64,000 bases of DNA from Oscillospiraceae bacterium (GTDB taxonomy: Bacteria; Bacillota; Clostridia; Oscillospirales; Ruminococcaceae). The stretch spans positions 1 to 64,000 of the forward strand of contig JAAYNJ010000024.1 of assembly GCA_012520915.1 (NCBI GenBank), in the 5' to 3' direction. A model generated the notes under the pieces. That model saw nothing but the letters and a program-made list of their open reading frames with translations. It did not search any database and was not told the origin of the DNA. Made by a program: the position numbers and the translations under genes. Positions 25,414-34,339 of this stretch are shown one piece after another; the first letter of the stretch is position 1, and the number at the start of each line of letters is the position of its first letter.

Positions 25414-26460
25414 ATGAGTGGTAAAAAAAGAACAAAAATCGGAAATATCCATATCGGAAACGGCGAAAAAATAGCGGTCCAGTCGATGCTCAATTGCCGG
25501 TACGACGATGTGAAAGGTAATATCGAACAGTCTATAAGACTTGAGGAGTCCGGTTGCGATATAAACAGGGTAGCCGTACCCAATGAGGAAGCGCTGATTC
25601 TTATAAAGGAGATTAAATCTCATACATCCATGCCGCTGGTCGCCGATATTCATTTTGACTACAGGCTTGCGATTAAAAGTGTGGAAGCCGGCGCCGATAA
25701 AATCAGGATAAATCCGGGAAATATCGGGGGAATGGATAAAGTTAAAGCGGTGGTCGATTGTTGCCGGGAAAGAAATATTCCCATAAGGGTGGGGGTAAAT
25801 TCGGGATCTTTGGAGAAGGACATAGTTAAGAGAGACGGGGGATTTACCGCAAAAGGTCTCTTTGACAGCGCGATGAGAAGCGTTTCGGTTATCGAAAATT
25901 CCGGTTACGACAACATCGTTGTCTCGATGAAATCGAGCGATGTGAAAATGATGATAGATGCCTACAGACTGGCTGAAAAAAGCTGCATATATCCCTTGCA
26001 TTTGGGCGTCACGGAATCCGGCACAATGTCAATAGGGACAATTAAATCGGCTATAGGTTTAGGTGCGCTCTTGGCTGACGATATAGGAGACACCATCAGG
26101 GTATCGCTGACGGGAGATCCGGTAGACGAAGTGAGGGTTGCTAAAGAAATATTGTCGGCGCTCAAACTGACAAACGGTATAAATCTCATATCCTGCCCTA
26201 CATGCGGAAGAACATCCATAGATCTGATTGAAATTGCCGAAAAGGTTGAAAAAGCCGTGTCAAAAATGAAGACGTCAAAGAATATTACGGTAGCTGTAAT
26301 GGGATGCGCCGTAAACGGACCCGGAGAGGCAAGAGAAGCCGACGTCGGAATTGCCGGAGGACTTGATGATGCGGTTCTGTTTAAAAAAGGAGAAATAATC
26401 GGAAAACTTAAGGGGGATATCGCCGAAGCTCTGATATCCGAGATAAGGGAGATGTTGTAG
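25414..26460 (+). CDS. ispG: 4-hydroxy-3-methylbut-2-enyl diphosphate synthase
   Basis: 348 residues. TIM barrel with VQSMLN, VADIHFDYRLA, RINPGNIGG, and a C-terminal [4Fe-4S] domain with SCPTCGR and MGCAVNGPGE supplying the three cysteines. Penultimate MEP-pathway enzyme. The last base of the stop codon is the first base of the polC GTG, so the two are translationally coupled. Confidence 0.97.
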   Translation: MSGKKRTKIGNIHIGNGEKIAVQSMLNCRYDDVKGNIEQSIRLEESGCDINRVAVPNEEALILIKEIKSHTSMPLVADIHFDYRLAIKSVEAGADKIRINPGNIGGMDKVKAVVDCCRERNIPIRVGVNSGSLEKDIVKRDGGFTAKGLFDSAMRSVSVIENSGYDNIVVSMKSSDVKMMIDAYRLAEKSCIYPLHLGVTESGTMSIGTIKSAIGLGALLADDIGDTIRVSLTGDPVDEVRVAKEILSALKLTNGINLISCPTCGRTSIDLIEIAEKVEKAVSKMKTSKNITVAVMGCAVNGPGEAREADVGIAGGLDDAVLFKKGEIIGKLKGDIAEALISEIREML

Positions 26461-29400
26461 TGTCGAACACCTCAGCAAGAGAATTCTGGCCGGATTTTAA
26501 TTCGGGCGATACAAAGGTTAATGACGCAGTCGTTACCGGCGTTAAAATTAATCGAAATGACAAAACCGCAGTCATTTCGATTTTGTGTGATGAATTCTCG
26601 GAAGGGTTTGTAAAAGACCTTAGAAAATATCTCTCCTGCAAGTTCGGGGATTATAGCGTGTCTGTTGATGTTTCAAGCAAAACGGAGTTGTTCGACGAGA
26701 CATTTATCTTTCATATGGTTGATAAGTTGAAACAGAACGGTTATCCGATTAACGGTATTTTTGACGGCTGCGAAATCGACATTGACGGCGAGAGGGTATC
26801 CATAACCCTGATGCACGGCGGAAAGACCGTCTTGGATGGCATTGATTTCATATCTATTTTAAAAAGAGAAGTTACAAGAGTTTTCGATAAAGTCTGCGAA
26901 GTGGATATTTTTGTAACGGAAAAGAAAATAGACAATAATGCAAATAATGATAATATCGAACCCATACTTCTTCCTTCTCAGATGAAACCCGAAAGAAAAG
27001 CAGCGAAAAAGACCGTCAGAAAAAAATCAAAGTATTTGGATATCGTTGACAATAAATACGAAATGCTGTTGGGGAAAAGCATCAATTTCGAAAGAATTGA
27101 GCCTATAATCGATATTTCCGATAAAACAGGCAGATTTACAATATGGGGCGACCTTTTTTTCAAGGATGAATATGATGAATTCGATATACAGAAATCGGGG
27201 AGACCGAAAGTTTTCTCCATTTCCGATTTTACCGATTCAATGGATATCAAGTTATTCGGTGATGATATTTTAAAGGTTTTCGGCAGACTGAAAGAGGAAG
27301 ACACTCTCGTTGTAAACGGCGTTGTCAAATTTGACAGGTATGTTCAGGATTATGTCATGCAGGCGAGAAATATAGCAAGGGTCGAGAGGGAAAAGAGGAG
27401 TGATAACGCCCCGAAAAAGAGGGTGGAACTTCATCTTCATACAAACATGTCTGCTCTGGATGCGATTCCTTCTGCGGATAAAGCCATTCGTTTCGCTCAC
27501 AGACTAGGACACAGAGCGGTTGCAATAACAGACCACGGCGTGCTTCAGTCCTATCCGCAGGCATATGAAACCTTAAAGGCAATCAAAAAGGAAGACCCGG
27601 CTTCCGATTTTAAGGTAATTTACGGAATAGAAGCTTATTTTATTGACGATTCTTCATTGGCGGTCGTAGGGGAAACGGATTCCGATATCGGCGATGTAGT
27701 CGTATTTGATATAGAGACTACGGGATTACACCCGAATACCGATAAGATGACCGAGATTGCAGCGATTGAAATAATCGGCGGCGTTTTGGGAAGAAAGTAT
27801 TCTACCTTTGTAAACCCTGAAAGACAGCTTTCCCGAGAAATAATCAAAATGACCGGAATAACAAATGAGATGGTTGCCGATGCCCCAAGCGAGTCGGCGG
27901 CGCTGAATGATTTTCTCGATTTTGTTAACGGCCGGCCTCTTGTTGCACATAATGCGTCATTTGACGCCTCTTTTCTGAGAGCTGCGGCAAGGAGAGCAGG
28001 AAGAAAATTAGACAATACCTTTGTGGATACCTTGGAGATATCGCAGGGGCTGTTTCCGGAACTCAAGAGATTTTCTCTCGATTCGGTCAACTCTCATCTC
28101 GGATTGCCGAAATACACTTCGCACAGAGCGGAATTTGACAGTGAGGCCCTTGCACTTGTCTATCTGAACATCGCAGATTTGTTAAGGGCAAAGGGGGCCC
28201 GGAGACTTTCACAGATAGATACCGCATTGGGAAGCAGAAACATCAAAGCAAGACGCCCGAATCACATGATTCTCTTGGCTAAAAATACCGTGGGTCTTAA
28301 AAATCTCTACTATCTTGTTTCAAAATCCCATATGGATTACTTTTTTAAAAAGCCGCTCATACCTAAAAGCGAGCTGTTATCCCATAGGGAAGGACTGATT
28401 ATCGGTTCGGCTTGTGAACTCGGTGAGATTTTCTCCGCTTTCTTGGAAGGACTTGAAATGGAGAAGATCGAAAAGCTGGCGAAAAATTATGATTATCTCG
28501 AAATCCAGCCCGTAGAAAACAACAGATTTCTTGTAGACACGGGAAGTGTAAGGGATGAAGATGAGATAAGAAATATAAACCTCGAAATAGTAAGGATGTC
28601 TAAACGACTGGGAATTCCGGCGGTAGCGGCAGGCGACGTTCATTTTATCGAAAAAAACGAAGAAGTTTTCAGAAGGATTTTAATGCACAACCGCGGTTAC
28701 GAAGAGCACAGCAGATCGGCGGCGATGTATTTTATGACAACTGAAGAAATGCTGGAGGAGTTCTCCTATCTCGGTGAATTAGCCGAGGAAGTCGTGGTGG
28801 AAAATCCGAATAAAATCGCGGATATGATAGACCCCGATATGAGACCGATACCCGAGGGAACCTATACCCCCAAGCTTGAAGATGCCCACGAGCTGGTTAC
28901 CGGCTCGGTTGAAGCCGAGATTAAGAGGCGCTACGGCGGGAATGCCCCCGAATTGATTTTGAAAAGGGCCGAAAAAGAGATGGACTCCATAATAAAACAC
29001 GGATTTTCTTCTCTCTATGCGATTTCAAAAAAACTCGTGGACAAGTCAATGCAGGACGGCTACCATGTCGGTTCCAGAGGCTCTGTCGGTTCGTCATTTA
29101 TTGCCAACCTTCTCGGGATTTCCGAAGTAAACCCTCTGCCGGCCCACTATCTTTGTGAATGCGGATATATCGAATTTACCCCCGACGTTAAATCGGGATT
29201 CGACCTTGAAGATAAAAAATGTCCCGTCTGTAATAAGAATATGAAAGGTGACGGACATGATATACCGTTTGAAACCTTTTTGGGATTTGACGGTGATAAG
29301 GCTCCGGACATCGACCTCAACTTTTCCGGTGAATACCAGCAAAAAGCTCACAGATATACCGAAAAACTTCTGGGAGCGGATCATGTATTCAGAGCCGGCA

Positions 29401-30743
29401 CCATTTCGGTGCTGAAAGAGAAAACCGCAATAGGACTCGTAAAAAAATATCTCGAGGATAACGATATTGAACTCGGATCCGCCGAAGAGAAACGTCTTGC
29501 GTTCGGCTGCAGAGGTGTAAAGAGAACCACCGGTCAGCACCCCGGCGGTATGGTAATAGTCCCGAAGGGCATGGATATAAAGGAATTCACCCCCATCCAG
29601 CACCCGGCGGACTCAAAAGACAGCGGAATAATCACAACGCATTTCGCTTTCGACAGCCTCCACGACACGCTTCTCAAACTGGATATTCTCGGTCATGATG
29701 TCCCCACCATGTACAGGTACCTGGAAGAACTCTCGGGAATAAAGATTACCGATGTACCCATGAACGACAAAGCGGTATATGAGTTATTCACTTCGATCGA
29801 GCCTCTTGGAATAAAAAAGGGAGAAATAGGCACCGATGTCGGCACTTTGGGGATACCGGAGATGGGTACTTCATTTGTAGAACAGATATTAACCGATTCT
29901 AAACCGACCTGTTTTTCGGACCTTTTACAGGTTTCCGGTCTTTCACACGGCGTCAATGTCTGGACTAACAACGCAAAGGATCTTATAAACAACGGAACCT
30001 GCACAATCAACGATGTCATCGGTACCAGAGACGATATAATGGTCTATCTGATGAAGATGGGACTTGAAAACTCTCTTGCCTTTGATGTTATGGAAATTAC
30101 GAGAAAAGGAAATGCAGCCCGGCTGTTTGACGACAATATAATCTCCAAGCTGAGAAAAGTCGGCGTTCCGGACTGGTATATTGAGAGCTGTAAAAGGATA
30201 AAGTATATGTTCCCGAAGGCGCATGCCGCGGCATATGTATTGTCTGCTATCAGGATTTGTTGGTATAAGTTGTATAAACCACTTGACTATTATGCTACGT
30301 ACTTCACCGTGCGCGGAAAGGACATAGAGATTGATGCTGCGCTGGGGGGAGCGTCATATGCAAAAAAACAGCTGAAGCACATGAAAAAGACTCTGAACAG
30401 CTCATCTGATATAACGGATAAGGAGGAAGATTCCTACACCACCCTCCAGATAACCTGTGAAATGCTCTGCAGAGGTTTTAAGTTTCTTCCCGTGGATTTA
30501 TATAAATCCCATGCCGTAAAATATCTCAAGGAAAGAGGAGCTCTCAGACTGCCGTTTTCCTCAATCAAAGGGATAGGCGATAACGCGGCTTTAGCCATAA
30601 GCCGTGCAGCCTCGAAAGGGGGATATGTATCCGCCGACGAAATGCTCTCCCAACCGGGAATGACGCCGTCGATTATCGATGCGCTCGAAAACGCGGGAGC
30701 GCTCGGTTCTCTGCCGAGATCCAGCCAGGTTTCACTGTTTTAA
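26460..30743 (+). CDS. polC: DNA polymerase III PolC-type
   Basis: 1427 residues, standard PolC length, from GTG at 26460. Order: N-terminal domain and OB fold (to about 320), PHP domain with HLHTN (about 325), an inserted DEDDh 3'-5' exonuclease (VFDIETTGLHP about 415; HNASFDASFLR), PHP continuation, a Cys4 zinc knuckle (CECG...CPVC, about 898-920) and the polymerase core with GSRGSVGSSF and PDIDLNFSGEY (catalytic Asp pair about 950). It is the leading-strand replicase of low-GC Gram-positives, with proofreading on the same chain. Last gene of the pyrH operon; no terminator is visible before the next promoter. Confidence 0.98.
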   Translation: MSNTSAREFWPDFNSGDTKVNDAVVTGVKINRNDKTAVISILCDEFSEGFVKDLRKYLSCKFGDYSVSVDVSSKTELFDETFIFHMVDKLKQNGYPINGIFDGCEIDIDGERVSITLMHGGKTVLDGIDFISILKREVTRVFDKVCEVDIFVTEKKIDNNANNDNIEPILLPSQMKPERKAAKKTVRKKSKYLDIVDNKYEMLLGKSINFERIEPIIDISDKTGRFTIWGDLFFKDEYDEFDIQKSGRPKVFSISDFTDSMDIKLFGDDILKVFGRLKEEDTLVVNGVVKFDRYVQDYVMQARNIARVEREKRSDNAPKKRVELHLHTNMSALDAIPSADKAIRFAHRLGHRAVAITDHGVLQSYPQAYETLKAIKKEDPASDFKVIYGIEAYFIDDSSLAVVGETDSDIGDVVVFDIETTGLHPNTDKMTEIAAIEIIGGVLGRKYSTFVNPERQLSREIIKMTGITNEMVADAPSESAALNDFLDFVNGRPLVAHNASFDASFLRAAARRAGRKLDNTFVDTLEISQGLFPELKRFSLDSVNSHLGLPKYTSHRAEFDSEALALVYLNIADLLRAKGARRLSQIDTALGSRNIKARRPNHMILLAKNTVGLKNLYYLVSKSHMDYFFKKPLIPKSELLSHREGLIIGSACELGEIFSAFLEGLEMEKIEKLAKNYDYLEIQPVENNRFLVDTGSVRDEDEIRNINLEIVRMSKRLGIPAVAAGDVHFIEKNEEVFRRILMHNRGYEEHSRSAAMYFMTTEEMLEEFSYLGELAEEVVVENPNKIADMIDPDMRPIPEGTYTPKLEDAHELVTGSVEAEIKRRYGGNAPELILKRAEKEMDSIIKHGFSSLYAISKKLVDKSMQDGYHVGSRGSVGSSFIANLLGISEVNPLPAHYLCECGYIEFTPDVKSGFDLEDKKCPVCNKNMKGDGHDIPFETFLGFDGDKAPDIDLNFSGEYQQKAHRYTEKLLGADHVFRAGTISVLKEKTAIGLVKKYLEDNDIELGSAEEKRLAFGCRGVKRTTGQHPGGMVIVPKGMDIKEFTPIQHPADSKDSGIITTHFAFDSLHDTLLKLDILGHDVPTMYRYLEELSGIKITDVPMNDKAVYELFTSIEPLGIKKGEIGTDVGTLGIPEMGTSFVEQILTDSKPTCFSDLLQVSGLSHGVNVWTNNAKDLINNGTCTINDVIGTRDDIMVYLMKMGLENSLAFDVMEITRKGNAARLFDDNIISKLRKVGVPDWYIESCKRIKYMFPKAHAAAYVLSAIRICWYKLYKPLDYYATYFTVRGKDIEIDAALGGASYAKKQLKHMKKTLNSSSDITDKEEDSYTTLQITCEMLCRGFKFLPVDLYKSHAVKYLKERGALRLPFSSIKGIGDNAALAISRAASKGGYVSADEMLSQPGMTPSIIDALENAGALGSLPRSSQVSLF

Positions 30744-30758
30744 TCACATGGGATTTTG

Positions 30759-30787
30759 TTGTCTTTTAATTTATATCGTGTTAGTAT
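30759..30787 (+). promoter_or_regulatory. Probable promoter of the SufC/SufB-like pair
   Basis: TTGTCT (30759-30764), 17-bp spacer, TAGTAT (30782-30787), about 50 bases before the ATPase gene. Confidence 0.45.
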
Positions 30788-30835
30788 ACAAAATTAGTTT
30801 AATATGGATTCGTAATTGAACTTTGGAGAACATAT

Positions 30836-31567
30836 ATGTTGGAAATTAAAAATCTTTCCTTTGCGGTTGATACCGATAACGGAAATAAAAAAATAATTGA
30901 CGATGTCAGTTTTACCGTTGAGCGCGACAGTTATGTGGTGATTACCGGACCGAATGGCAGCGGTAAATCGACTCTTTTAAAACTCATAATGGGAATTGAA
31001 AAACCCACGGCAGGCAGGATAATTTTTGACGGAGAAGATGTCACCGGCTTGTCGATAACCGAAAGGGCTGAAATGGGAATGGGTTTTGCGTTTCAGCAAC
31101 CTGTCAGATTCAAAGGCATTACAGCGAAAAACCTCATTGATATTGCCGCAAAAAAGAAACTCTCGGTAGCAGAAGCCTGCAGGTACCTTTCAGCGGTCGG
31201 ACTTTGTGCCGCGGACTATATAAGGAGAGAGTTGGACTCAAGTCTTTCCGGCGGCGAACTCAAGAGAATAGAAATAGCCTCCGTCATCGCAAGGGAGAGC
31301 AAGCTGTCGCTCTTTGACGAGCCCGAGGCGGGGATAGATCTTTGGAGCTTTAACAGTCTGATAAACGTATTCGAAAATATGAAAAAGCGCACAAAAGGCG
31401 CAGTTATAATTATCTCTCATCAGGAGAGAATTCTTGACATCGCGGATACCGTGATTGTTATCGAAGAGGGAAAAATTTCTAAAATGGGATCCAAAAAGGA
31501 GATATTGCCGGGGATTTATTCACAACTCGAATCCTGTTGTCTCCTAAAGACGGCTGCCGGCGACTGA
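30836..31567 (+). CDS. Fe-S assembly ABC ATPase (SufC/SmsC type)
   Basis: 243 residues. Walker A GPNGSGKS, signature SLSGGELKRIEIASV, Walker B LFDEPEAGIDLW and H-loop SHQ are intact; FDEPEAGID is typical of SufC-like ATPases. It is expected to power cluster assembly on the neighbouring SufB/D-like scaffold in the cytoplasm. GGAG precedes ATG at 30836. Only this gene and one scaffold gene are present, with no sufS, sufU or sufD. That matches the minimal SufBC-like (SMS) system known in archaea and anaerobic bacteria; the sulfur source would be encoded elsewhere or be sulfide. Confidence 0.88.
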   Translation: MLEIKNLSFAVDTDNGNKKIIDDVSFTVERDSYVVITGPNGSGKSTLLKLIMGIEKPTAGRIIFDGEDVTGLSITERAEMGMGFAFQQPVRFKGITAKNLIDIAAKKKLSVAEACRYLSAVGLCAADYIRRELDSSLSGGELKRIEIASVIARESKLSLFDEPEAGIDLWSFNSLINVFENMKKRTKGAVIIISHQERILDIADTVIVIEEGKISKMGSKKEILPGIYSQLESCCLLKTAAGD

Positions 31568-31577
31568 GGAGTTTAGA

Positions 31578-32495
31578 ATGGATAAAAATTACATCGATGT
31601 ATTGGAGAAAATAGCCGATATAAGAGATTTTCCTGCCGGAGCATACAATATACGCTCGGACGGAAAAAGCATAGGAAAAAACGACAGTGAGAAAATCAAG
31701 ATAGAATTCAAAAAGGATGTTTCCGGACTGGATATTTACGTATCACCCGATACTGTCAAGGAAAGCGTTCATATCCCCGTTGTCATAGGCGAAAGCGGAC
31801 ATACCGAAACCGTCTATAACGACTTTCACATCGGCGACAACAGCGAAATTGTCATTATTGCCGGGTGCGGAATCCATAACTGCGGTGAACACGAATCAAA
31901 GCACGACGGAATTCATTCATTCCATGTGGGCAAAAACTGCAAGGTTAAATATATTGAGAAGCATTACGGATCGGGCGACGGCAAAGGTGAAAGAGTCATG
32001 AATCCCGTCACAAAGATCTATTTGGATGAAGGAAGCAAGCTTGAGATAGAAACCGTTCAAATTGAGGGAATTGACTCTACAAAGCGCGAAACATATGCGA
32101 AACTGTCTGACAACTCAACGGTCGTGATAAAGGAAAAGCTGATGACACACGGAAATCAGTTTGCCTCCACCGATTTCGAAGTGGATCTTGACGGATCGGA
32201 TTGCAGTGCGAGTTTAGTTTCGCGCTCGGTGGCTAAAAACAACTCAAAACAGGTCTTCTTTGCCAAGATGACCGGAAACAACAGCTGTCACGGACATTCC
32301 GAATGTGACGCAATCATTATGGACAACGCCTCGGTAAAGGCGGTCCCGGAAATTACGGCAAACCATGTCGATGCCTCGCTGATTCATGAAGCGGCAATAG
32401 GCAAAATCGCCGGTGAGCAGCTCATAAAGCTCATGACACTCGGGATGAGCGAAGCCGAAGCGGAACAGAAGATTATAGAAGGATTTTTAAAATAG
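31578..32495 (+). CDS. SufB/SufD-like Fe-S scaffold (SmsB type)
   Basis: 305 residues, much shorter than SufB (about 470-495). The C-terminal beta-helix core is clear: HGHSECDAIIMD, then the SufBD ending with HEAAIGKIAGEQ and a final GF. The position equivalent to the E. coli SufB cysteine thought to hold the nascent cluster aligns with alanine in the stretch PEITANHVD, where a histidine lies two residues later. A separate Cys/His-rich stretch (GCGIHNCGEHESKHDGIHSF, about 95-114, then KNC) could provide ligands. Ten bases after the ATPase gene; a strong hairpin follows. Assignment to SMS is from length and gene pairing. Confidence 0.85.
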   Translation: MDKNYIDVLEKIADIRDFPAGAYNIRSDGKSIGKNDSEKIKIEFKKDVSGLDIYVSPDTVKESVHIPVVIGESGHTETVYNDFHIGDNSEIVIIAGCGIHNCGEHESKHDGIHSFHVGKNCKVKYIEKHYGSGDGKGERVMNPVTKIYLDEGSKLEIETVQIEGIDSTKRETYAKLSDNSTVVIKEKLMTHGNQFASTDFEVDLDGSDCSASLVSRSVAKNNSKQVFFAKMTGNNSCHGHSECDAIIMDNASVKAVPEITANHVDASLIHEAAIGKIAGEQLIKLMTLGMSEAEAEQKIIEGFLK

Positions 32496-32509
32496 TATGT
32501 TAGAAAACA

Positions 32510-32541
32510 AGGACGCCTGCTTTAGTTTAAGCAGGCGTCCT
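32510..32541. terminator. Bidirectional terminator between Sms pair and RluD-like gene
   Basis: AGGACGCCTGCTT, six-base loop, AAGCAGGCGTCCT: a perfect 13-bp GC-rich stem. T-rich sequence follows on both strands (GATTATTTT on plus; TGTTTTC on minus). Confidence 0.85.
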
Positions 32542-32566
32542 GATTATTTTCGCAATAATCCTCGGA

Positions 32567-33535
32567 CTATTTTTTTGAATATCTGAGATTTTTGTCGGCT
32601 TTAAGAACTTTCAAAAGAAAAATATCCGTATTCACCTTAATGCTTTCACCCTTAAGATATTCCAAGGATCCGGTGATGTTTTCGGAAAATTTTATTCTGT
32701 AAGAAATCAGAAGCTGTCCTTTAACTTTACAATTTCTATTGAATTCTATGTCGCCGTATTTGTTGTCGCCTACTACGCCGCTTTTAAGATGCTTGAGATG
32801 GGCTCTTATCTGATGGCTCTTTCCCGTTAGCAGCTCCGCTTCGACTACCGGGATATTCCCGATTTTTTCATACAATCGAAATGAAGTTTCAATAACCTTG
32901 CTTCCCTTAATCATTTCGTCGCTCAGTGAAACGATGTTGTCGTCTTTATTTTTTAAAATATATGCGTGGTATCTTCCGTCTTTTGGGACTGGAGGAATTA
33001 CGGCTGCCAGATAAAACCGCCTTATCATTCCATCTCTGAAAAATCCTGTTATTTCTCTAAGTGCCGTTAAATTTTTGGCGGCAACAACTATTCCCTCGGT
33101 TCCTCTGTCCAGCCTGTTACAAATAGCCGGTTTAAAAGCAACGGACTCGCTCGGTGTATATTCACCGGTCGAAATCATGTGATTTATAAATCTCTCGGAT
33201 AGGGAATCTTTGGAACCTTTTGAGGGATGCGAAAGCAACCCCTTCGGCTTATACAAAACTGCGATGTTAATATCCGAATAAATGATATTCAGTTCCTTGT
33301 TTTGACCGATTTCGATCCCGTTTCGCGGGCTGAAGAAATTCTCCGGAATGAACAGAGAAATTATATCTCCGCTCGTCAGCCTTAAAGATGCATCGGCCTT
33401 TTTGCCGTTTACCCTTATTCGTTTTTTTCTCAGAAATTTGTACATTAAATTTTGAGGAAGAGAGGGGAGGATTTTGTTGAGATATCGGTTGAGGCGCTGG
33501 CCTTCATCCTGATGATTTACGGTGTATTCTTTCAC
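32567..33535 (-). CDS. RluD-family 23S rRNA/tRNA pseudouridine synthase
   Basis: 322 residues from GTG at 33535, preceded by AAGGTG. A longer in-frame extension would run across the divergent promoter into radC and is rejected. An N-terminal S4 domain (LNRYLNKIL; FLRKKRIRVNGKKA, about 10-70) is followed by the catalytic domain with NRLDRGTEGIVVAAKN carrying the catalytic Asp, and the C-terminal LLTGKSHQIRAHL block. The family isomerises uridines in 23S rRNA or tRNA. It resembles RluC/RluD, but the exact target base cannot be told from sequence. Confidence 0.9.
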   Translation of the reverse strand: MKEYTVNHQDEGQRLNRYLNKILPSLPQNLMYKFLRKKRIRVNGKKADASLRLTSGDIISLFIPENFFSPRNGIEIGQNKELNIIYSDINIAVLYKPKGLLSHPSKGSKDSLSERFINHMISTGEYTPSESVAFKPAICNRLDRGTEGIVVAAKNLTALREITGFFRDGMIRRFYLAAVIPPVPKDGRYHAYILKNKDDNIVSLSDEMIKGSKVIETSFRLYEKIGNIPVVEAELLTGKSHQIRAHLKHLKSGVVGDNKYGDIEFNRNCKVKGQLLISYRIKFSENITGSLEYLKGESIKVNTDIFLLKVLKADKNLRYSKK

Positions 33536-33544
33536 TTGTTCACC

Positions 33545-33579
33545 TTTTATAATATATTCGTATGTTGTATAATTGAGAA
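33545..33579. promoter_or_regulatory. Overlapping divergent promoters, RluD-like versus radC
   Basis: Minus strand: TTCTCA (33574-33579), 17-bp spacer, TATATT (33551-33556). Plus strand: TATAAT at 33568-33573 with a weak -35 (33545-33550). The two elements interleave, so polymerase binding to one should exclude the other. Confidence 0.5.
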
Positions 33580-33604
33580 CACTCGTTCTTGTTAGGAGAT
33601 GGAT

Positions 33605-34339
33605 TTGTCGGAGAATAACGAAAAAAAAGATTATATAAATCACAGAAACAGGGTGAGAAACAGGTTTGTGAAAGGCGGTTTTTATTCTTTTGAACCTCAC
33701 TCGGTTCTTGAAATGATGTTATTTTACTGCATACCCCGAAAAGATACCAAGCCGATAGCGAAGGAACTGCTTAAGGCTTTCGGGAGCTTTGACAGGGTGC
33801 TTGAGGCGGATATATCTGAACTTATGTCGGTAAAAGGGGTTGGTGAGCAGACGGCAATATATATCCGAATGATTCTTGAAAGCTACAAGTATTACGAAAG
33901 ATCAAAAACCGGCAAAAAGACTTTATTGAATTCAAGTGATGCGGCAAAAGAATATGCAAAATCGCTGTTCGGAGGCGAAGGCCGCGAAATATTCTATGTA
34001 ATATGTCTCGACTCGGAATTAAAGGTTATAAATTCAGTAAAACTGTCTGACGGAACTGTAAAGGGAGTTGCTTTTACAGTAAGGAAAGTTGTCGAAGTTG
34101 CCACTGCAAACAGGTCTTCATCGATAATGATAGCACACAATCATCCTTCAGGGTCAACAGAGCCGTCAAATGAAGATATTTCTTCAACAAAAAGGATTAT
34201 TTTCTCGACAGACTCAATAGATATCAATCTGATTGACCATCTTATTGTATCTCCGCCCGGGGAAGTTTTATCTATGGCTGAAGAAGGGATTATATCGAGG
34301 CTAAAAAACGAAATCAGGTGCTTGTCCAATGAAATTTGA
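33605..34339 (+). CDS. radC: RadC/JAB-domain protein
   Basis: 244 residues from TTG at 33605, which sits six bases after AGGAG; the ATG at 33599 directly abuts that site and is less likely. A helix-hairpin-helix region (about 40-95, [10 protein letters not shown]) precedes a JAB metalloprotease-like domain with [14 protein letters not shown], keeping both histidines and the aspartate. The biological role of RadC is unclear despite its DNA-repair name, but co-transcription with uvrB (11-base overlap) and uvrA supports a DNA-processing role here. Confidence 0.92.
   Translation: MSENNEKKDYINHRNRVRNRFVKGGFYSFEPHSVLEMMLFYCIPRKDTKPIAKELLKAFGSFDRVLEADISELMSVKGVGEQTAIYIRMILESYKYYERSKTGKKTLLNSSDAAKEYAKSLFGGEGREIFYVICLDSELKVINSVKLSDGTVKGVAFTVRKVVEVATANRSSSIMIAHNHPSGSTEPSNEDISSTKRIIFSTDSIDINLIDHLIVSPPGEVLSMAEEGIISRLKNEIRCLSNEI

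Noticed and set aside
33536-33700. N-terminal extension of the RluD-like protein
   Set aside because: It would be encoded across the divergent promoter and inside radC; the GTG at 33535 has a ribosome-binding site and starts at the expected S4 domain.
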